NCBI GenBank assembly: GCA_947450015.1
Contig: CANFUB010000016.1
Span: forward strand, 1-18,239
Length of the DNA stretch: 18,239 bases
Direction of reading: 5' to 3'
Source of the DNA: Bacteroidota bacterium
Lineage (GTDB): Bacteria > Bacteroidota > Bacteroidia > NS11-12g > UBA955
Shown: piece by piece, positions 15,390-18,239 of the stretch
Layout of the letters: each line of letters starts with the position of its first letter
Numbering within the stretch: the first letter of the stretch is position 1
Translations under genes and position numbers: made by a program
Notes under the pieces: generated by a model
What the model was told of the DNA's origin: nothing
Databases searched by the model: none
Seen by the model: the letters and a program-made list of their open reading frames with translations, nothing else

Positions 15390-16778
15390 TCACTGTTCAT
15401 CGGGTACCGGTTTGACTACTTTGCGGTACCATCCTTTGGTATTTCGTTCAAATTGACCCGAAACTAAATAGCGCCTAACAGAAGATGCAGACATGTTCAT
15501 CTTTTGCCCTAAATCAAGCGCTTGCGACCAATTAAATTCAACTGGCAAGGATTCATAGAAACGCTGCTGCCGAGCTTGAATTTGAATATGCTTACTACCA
15601 TTCTTCATATCGGCAATGAGCATGTTTGCATGATACAAAAGCACCACTGATATATCCATGGATATGTAAATATCCGTTGTTTCAATATTGATTTCCGTAT
15701 TCTTTACTCGCTTCGCATGGTGATAATAGCGAACAATTGTTAGTATCATGGACATTCGAAAACAAATCAAACCCAATCGATGAATGGTCGCTAAAATGGG
15801 TGCCCCAGAATCTTGATGTGCCATCTTGATAATCCGCTGAAAGTGTTGCATAAAAATTTCTTGTTGCTTTTTTCCCAAATAGAGCTGAAATGTTTCAGGT
15901 TGTTCTTTCAAAAAAAGATATAATTCCTTTACCATTTTTCCCGCTTTTCTGAAAGCATGTCCCGGATCTGCGCCATTTTGGGAGAAAACATTTCTAAAGG
16001 TTGGGACTGCTGGAAACGAATAAAATACAAATCTACTGAATAATCCATTTTCGGTATCGGGTATTAAACGCATTACTTGACCTCTTGTCCCTGTAAGTAA
16101 AACAGATAACCTTGGGTGTTCCACGGAAAAGTGTTCGCGATTTTGCCTACGTTGCATTTCCACCGGTTCATGGTGAAATGCAGCGCGGAGTACATCGCTG
16201 AAATTCCCCCAATCTTGTGCTAGTGCATTGGCAAGTGTATCCGCTTCTGTTGAGAACAGAATGCCTGCTCCATCATTCTCACTAAGAGTTTGCACCATGG
16301 AGCTGGCACTGTTGTTGGCAGGAATGAACAGTAACTTATACGGTGGTTCTTTTAAAGATGAAACGTCTGTATCTTTCTGCTTAATCTTCTCTCGCTTAAG
16401 TTCTTCGAATTTTTGTTTTGCTTGAATGGTTTCATCCAAAAGCATTTTATGAATTTCCATGCCAATCAATCGTGTCCAACTCAATACCCCTTTTCCTGAA
16501 CCTGCTGGAGCTTCAATAAAAGTATACAAATTGGGTGATACCCATTTGCGATCGTAAAAACCCAATACATTCGGCATACAACCCGAAAGCACCGTAAGTG
16601 TGCCCAAGAGTAATATGTCGCGTTCTTGGGCATTCTGTAAGTCCTTAAACAACTCTTTTATTGGTTCTGGCAAATACTCATAAATACCTGTTTCTATTGT
16701 AGCAGGTAAATTGTCCTGATATCTGGGTAAGATAAATAATTCCTCCTCGTTCTGTAAAGTATATTTTGAATTGTGCAT
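15390..16778 (-). CDS. DUF3987 P-loop protein of a mobile element
   Basis: A 462-residue protein typical of the DUF3987 family found on Bacteroidota integrative elements beside an excisionase and an integrase. A Walker A-like loop, EAPAGSGKGVLS, spans about 89-100 and is followed by PYKLLFIPANNSASSMVQTL and a Walker B-like ILFSTEADTLANAL. Further family-like text includes LLTGTRGQVMRLIPDTENGLFSRFVFY. The C-terminus (about 410-455, NWSQALDLGQKMNMSASSVRRYL) resembles a winged-helix/HTH domain, suggesting DNA binding. The role is probably helicase/primase-like work in replication or mobilisation of the element, but the family is not well characterised. It starts 2 nt after the stop of the HTH gene, so the two form an operon. 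GC content is somewhat higher than in the cargo genes, consistent with a different origin. Confidence 0.85.
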   Translation of the reverse strand: MHNSKYTLQNEEELFILPRYQDNLPATIETGIYEYLPEPIKELFKDLQNAQERDILLLGTLTVLSGCMPNVLGFYDRKWVSPNLYTFIEAPAGSGKGVLSWTRLIGMEIHKMLLDETIQAKQKFEELKREKIKQKDTDVSSLKEPPYKLLFIPANNSASSMVQTLSENDGAGILFSTEADTLANALAQDWGNFSDVLRAAFHHEPVEMQRRQNREHFSVEHPRLSVLLTGTRGQVMRLIPDTENGLFSRFVFYSFPAVPTFRNVFSQNGADPGHAFRKAGKMVKELYLFLKEQPETFQLYLGKKQQEIFMQHFQRIIKMAHQDSGAPILATIHRLGLICFRMSMILTIVRYYHHAKRVKNTEINIETTDIYISMDISVVLLYHANMLIADMKNGSKHIQIQARQQRFYESLPVEFNWSQALDLGQKMNMSASSVRRYLVSGQFERNTKGWYRKVVKPVPDEQ

Positions 16779-16780
16779 GA

Positions 16781-17149
16781 TTAACGGTTTAAAGGTTTAT
16801 CCTGTACATATCGAAATGCCTCGCGCTGAATATTTTTCTGTTGCTCGTGTTTACCTGCGTTTAACCAGGCTTCTAACTCTCCTCTTCGAAATAGAATCTT
16901 CTTTCCATTCTTATAGAAGGGAATTTTTCTTCTACTTGTCATAGAATACAAGGTTTGTTTGGCGATGTGCAGAAACTCCGCAGCCTGTTCGGCATTAAGC
17001 ACTTCTGCTTTCTGGTTGCTCTCATTCAAGTCGGTAATTGCCGTTTCTTGTTGCTGTTCTAATGCAGACTGAACAGCTTCATTCACCAACTCTGTGATGA
17101 ACGCTTGTAGGTGAGTAATACTTTCTTTCATATTGAAATATTTACTCAC
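16781..17149 (-). CDS. Excisionase-like HTH protein
   Basis: A 122-residue protein. Residues about 48-98 form a MerR/excisionase-type winged helix-turn-helix (HTH_17): VLNAEQAAEFLHIAKQTLY, SMTSRRKIPFYKNGKKILF, RRGELEAWLNAG. The preceding part (about 8-47) is an acidic amphipathic helix (ITHLQAFITELVNEAVQSALEQQ), possibly for oligomerisation. Such proteins bind at attachment sites and direct the integrase toward excision, or regulate the adjacent operon. The frame allows two starts: Met1 at 17149 or Met7 at 17131 (MKESITHLQAF). The second matches the usual length of the family better. It is followed 2 nt later by the DUF3987 gene and preceded by about 220 nt before the integrase end. Confidence 0.85.
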   Translation of the reverse strand: MSKYFNMKESITHLQAFITELVNEAVQSALEQQQETAITDLNESNQKAEVLNAEQAAEFLHIAKQTLYSMTSRRKIPFYKNGKKILFRRGELEAWLNAGKHEQQKNIQREAFRYVQDKPLNR

Positions 17150-17155
17150 CTAGCA

Positions 17156-17374
17156 TCAAAAAAAGAACCGTGCCAGATTCTTTGGTTTCCTTTTTTTATT
17201 TATCGATTCTTGAAGGGTTCGAAGAGCAAATTTTTTCAGTACCAATCTGTTCCACAGTGTTCCAAACTCGTCTACTTTTGCGCAGATAATATTGCAATCA
17301 CGCAATTTCAAGAAAATGAATTTTATCTCCGTATCACGCTGACAATCAGTCAATTTGTCACTGACATTTTTCAC
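17156..17374 (-). CDS. Possible small basic protein between integrase and excisionase
   Basis: A 72-codon frame starts with GTG at 17374, overlapping the integrase TGA (GTGA, 17371-17374), and ends 6 nt before the excisionase frame. The C-terminal half is basic (LVLKKFALRTLQESINKKRKPKNLARFFF). I recognise no motif, and the opposite strand is also open across the region, so this may be chance. The perfect overlap and fit between its neighbours are the only positive arguments. Confidence 0.25.
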   Translation of the reverse strand: MKNVSDKLTDCQRDTEIKFIFLKLRDCNIICAKVDEFGTLWNRLVLKKFALRTLQESINKKRKPKNLARFFF

Positions 17375-18239
17375 GATTGTTGTTCATTCTTGTCAGATTT
17401 AAACCCGAGTTGAATACTCTTCATTGCTTTTGTTTTCGTTGTATCCATCACTTTTCCGTATATCTGTGTGGTATGAATGTGCTTATGTCCCAGCAATTTT
17501 GAAACGGTATAGATATCGGTTCCTTCCGCTAGTTGTAAGGTCGCAAATGTGTGTCTGAAATTATGAAAGGTGATTTTCTTCCGGATACCTGCGCTTTGCA
17601 ACCAACGATTCAAGTTTGCATAGTCGCGTTGAAAATTATAATCACCAAAAATTCTTTCGCTGCTTTCTTCATAATCCCCTAATAAACCTAAAGCTTCGTC
17701 TGATATGGGTAATGTTTCCATACCCTTGGTTTTGCTTTGTGTGAAGCGAATGAAATAGCCCAAGTTTTCGGAGTGTTGAATTTGGTCACCACGAAGTTTA
17801 GTAACATCACCCAGTCGCAATCCTGTGAGTGCGGAAAACATGCAAGTACGTTTGAGTAAATCAGATTCCGCCTGTGTATTGTATAATTTCAAAAGCTCTT
17901 CTTTGGTTAAAAACTCTCTATATGTTTCCGGTTGTTGAATGCCTTTCACTGCATCAAAAGGATTGCTAATTATATGACCAAATACCAAGGCTTCTCGAAC
18001 CGTTGCTCGAAGCTTATTGTAATAGGTGTAACATGAATTTTGAGAGATGCGCATTTTGGGTGAATTGATGCGTGTGGCTTTTTTCTCTAAAAACTCTTTG
18101 TATTCATTGATGAATTGCGGAGTGATGTCGCCGAAATTGCATTGACCCTTACAAAACTGAACAAAGGTTTTATAGGATGCAACCCAACCACCATGTGTAT
18201 TGGGATTGCCAATCCATTTGTTCATTTGCTTTTCATAGA
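17371..18239 (-). CDS. Tyrosine recombinase / integrase (N-terminus beyond the window)
   Basis: This has a core-binding SAM-like domain (about 1-100 from the Met at 18225: WVASYKTFVQFC, INEYKEFLEKKA, CYTYYNKLRATVREALVFGHI, NPFDAVKG) and a full catalytic domain. The catalytic residues are Arg137 (SALTGLRLGDV), Lys165/167 (TQSKTKG), His221-x-x-Arg224 (HNFRHTFA), His247 (LLGHKHIHTTQIYGKV) and nucleophile Tyr256. The frame stays open upstream of the Met at 18225 to the window edge (…YEKQ before MNKW), and the text matches the middle of the roughly 400-residue Bacteroidota integrases. About 100 residues, including the Arm-binding domain, are therefore probably missing. It integrates and excises the element that carries the DUF3987 and HTH genes. 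The attachment site is expected just outside the right edge. Confidence 0.92.
   Translation of the reverse strand, partial: YEKQMNKWIGNPNTHGGWVASYKTFVQFCKGQCNFGDITPQFINEYKEFLEKKATRINSPKMRISQNSCYTYYNKLRATVREALVFGHIISNPFDAVKGIQQPETYREFLTKEELLKLYNTQAESDLLKRTCMFSALTGLRLGDVTKLRGDQIQHSENLGYFIRFTQSKTKGMETLPISDEALGLLGDYEESSERIFGDYNFQRDYANLNRWLQSAGIRKKITFHNFRHTFATLQLAEGTDIYTVSKLLGHKHIHTTQIYGKVMDTTKTKAMKSIQLGFKSDKNEQQS

Noticed and set aside
17155..17180. Sigma-54-like promoter (minus-strand TGGCACG) upstream of the excisionase gene
   Set aside because: The -24 part matches TGGCACG, but the -12 element lacks the required GC (it is a T run), so this is not supported enough to annotate.
17111..17413. 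Plus-strand 100-codon frame between excisionase and integrase
   Set aside because: It overlaps both genes on the opposite strand and has no motif or sensible composition.

Overview
The window looks like chromosomal DNA from a member of the Bacteroidota, plausibly of the Saprospiria/Chitinophagia type. It is strongly AT-rich. It carries secreted proteins with both kinds of type IX secretion (T9SS) sorting tail: the Por-secretion type and the 'gliding motility-associated' type. It also carries a DUF3987 protein and a tyrosine integrase of the kind common on Bacteroidota mobile elements. No rRNA or tRNA gene and no CRISPR array was seen.

Left part (1-7507, all minus strand). The edge holds the 5' end of an IS3-family element, which appears to have cut off the end of a small lipoprotein gene. 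Next come a T9SS-exported protein with an S74 intramolecular-chaperone domain, an unrecognised 245-residue protein, and a small PLD-like nuclease. Two large surface proteins follow with overlapping reading frames: a glycine-rich adhesin-like protein and an Ig-like-repeat protein with a gliding-type tail. An identical 18-nt sequence lies upstream of the 245-residue protein gene and upstream of the adhesin gene.

Middle part (7631-9863, plus strand). Four overlapping genes form a tight signalling operon: a small Cys-containing protein, a multi-pass membrane protein, a NarL-type histidine kinase with a degenerate ATP-binding box, and a LuxR-type response regulator.

Right part (10164-14842 plus strand; 15390-18239 minus strand). 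This looks like the cargo and the recombination end of an integrative element. The cargo is a membrane-anchored protein, a DUF262 (GmrSD-like) protein paired with a HEPN RNase, and a reverse transcriptase that resembles the defence-associated DRT2/UG2 group. The element-side genes are a DUF3987 ATPase, an excisionase-like HTH protein, and a tyrosine integrase that runs off the right edge.

The most interesting locus is the reverse transcriptase. About 500 nt without a normal gene lie in front of it. A perfect 10-bp pairing (12978-12987 with 13291-13300) encloses roughly 320 nt containing further hairpins, ending 19 nt before the RT start. This is the expected layout of a DRT2 template ncRNA. 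Inside it, one frame on each strand is stop-free for about 216 nt. The RT gene itself is split by a -1 frame change located exactly on an A AAA AAG heptamer, so it is either a programmed frameshift or a one-base loss.
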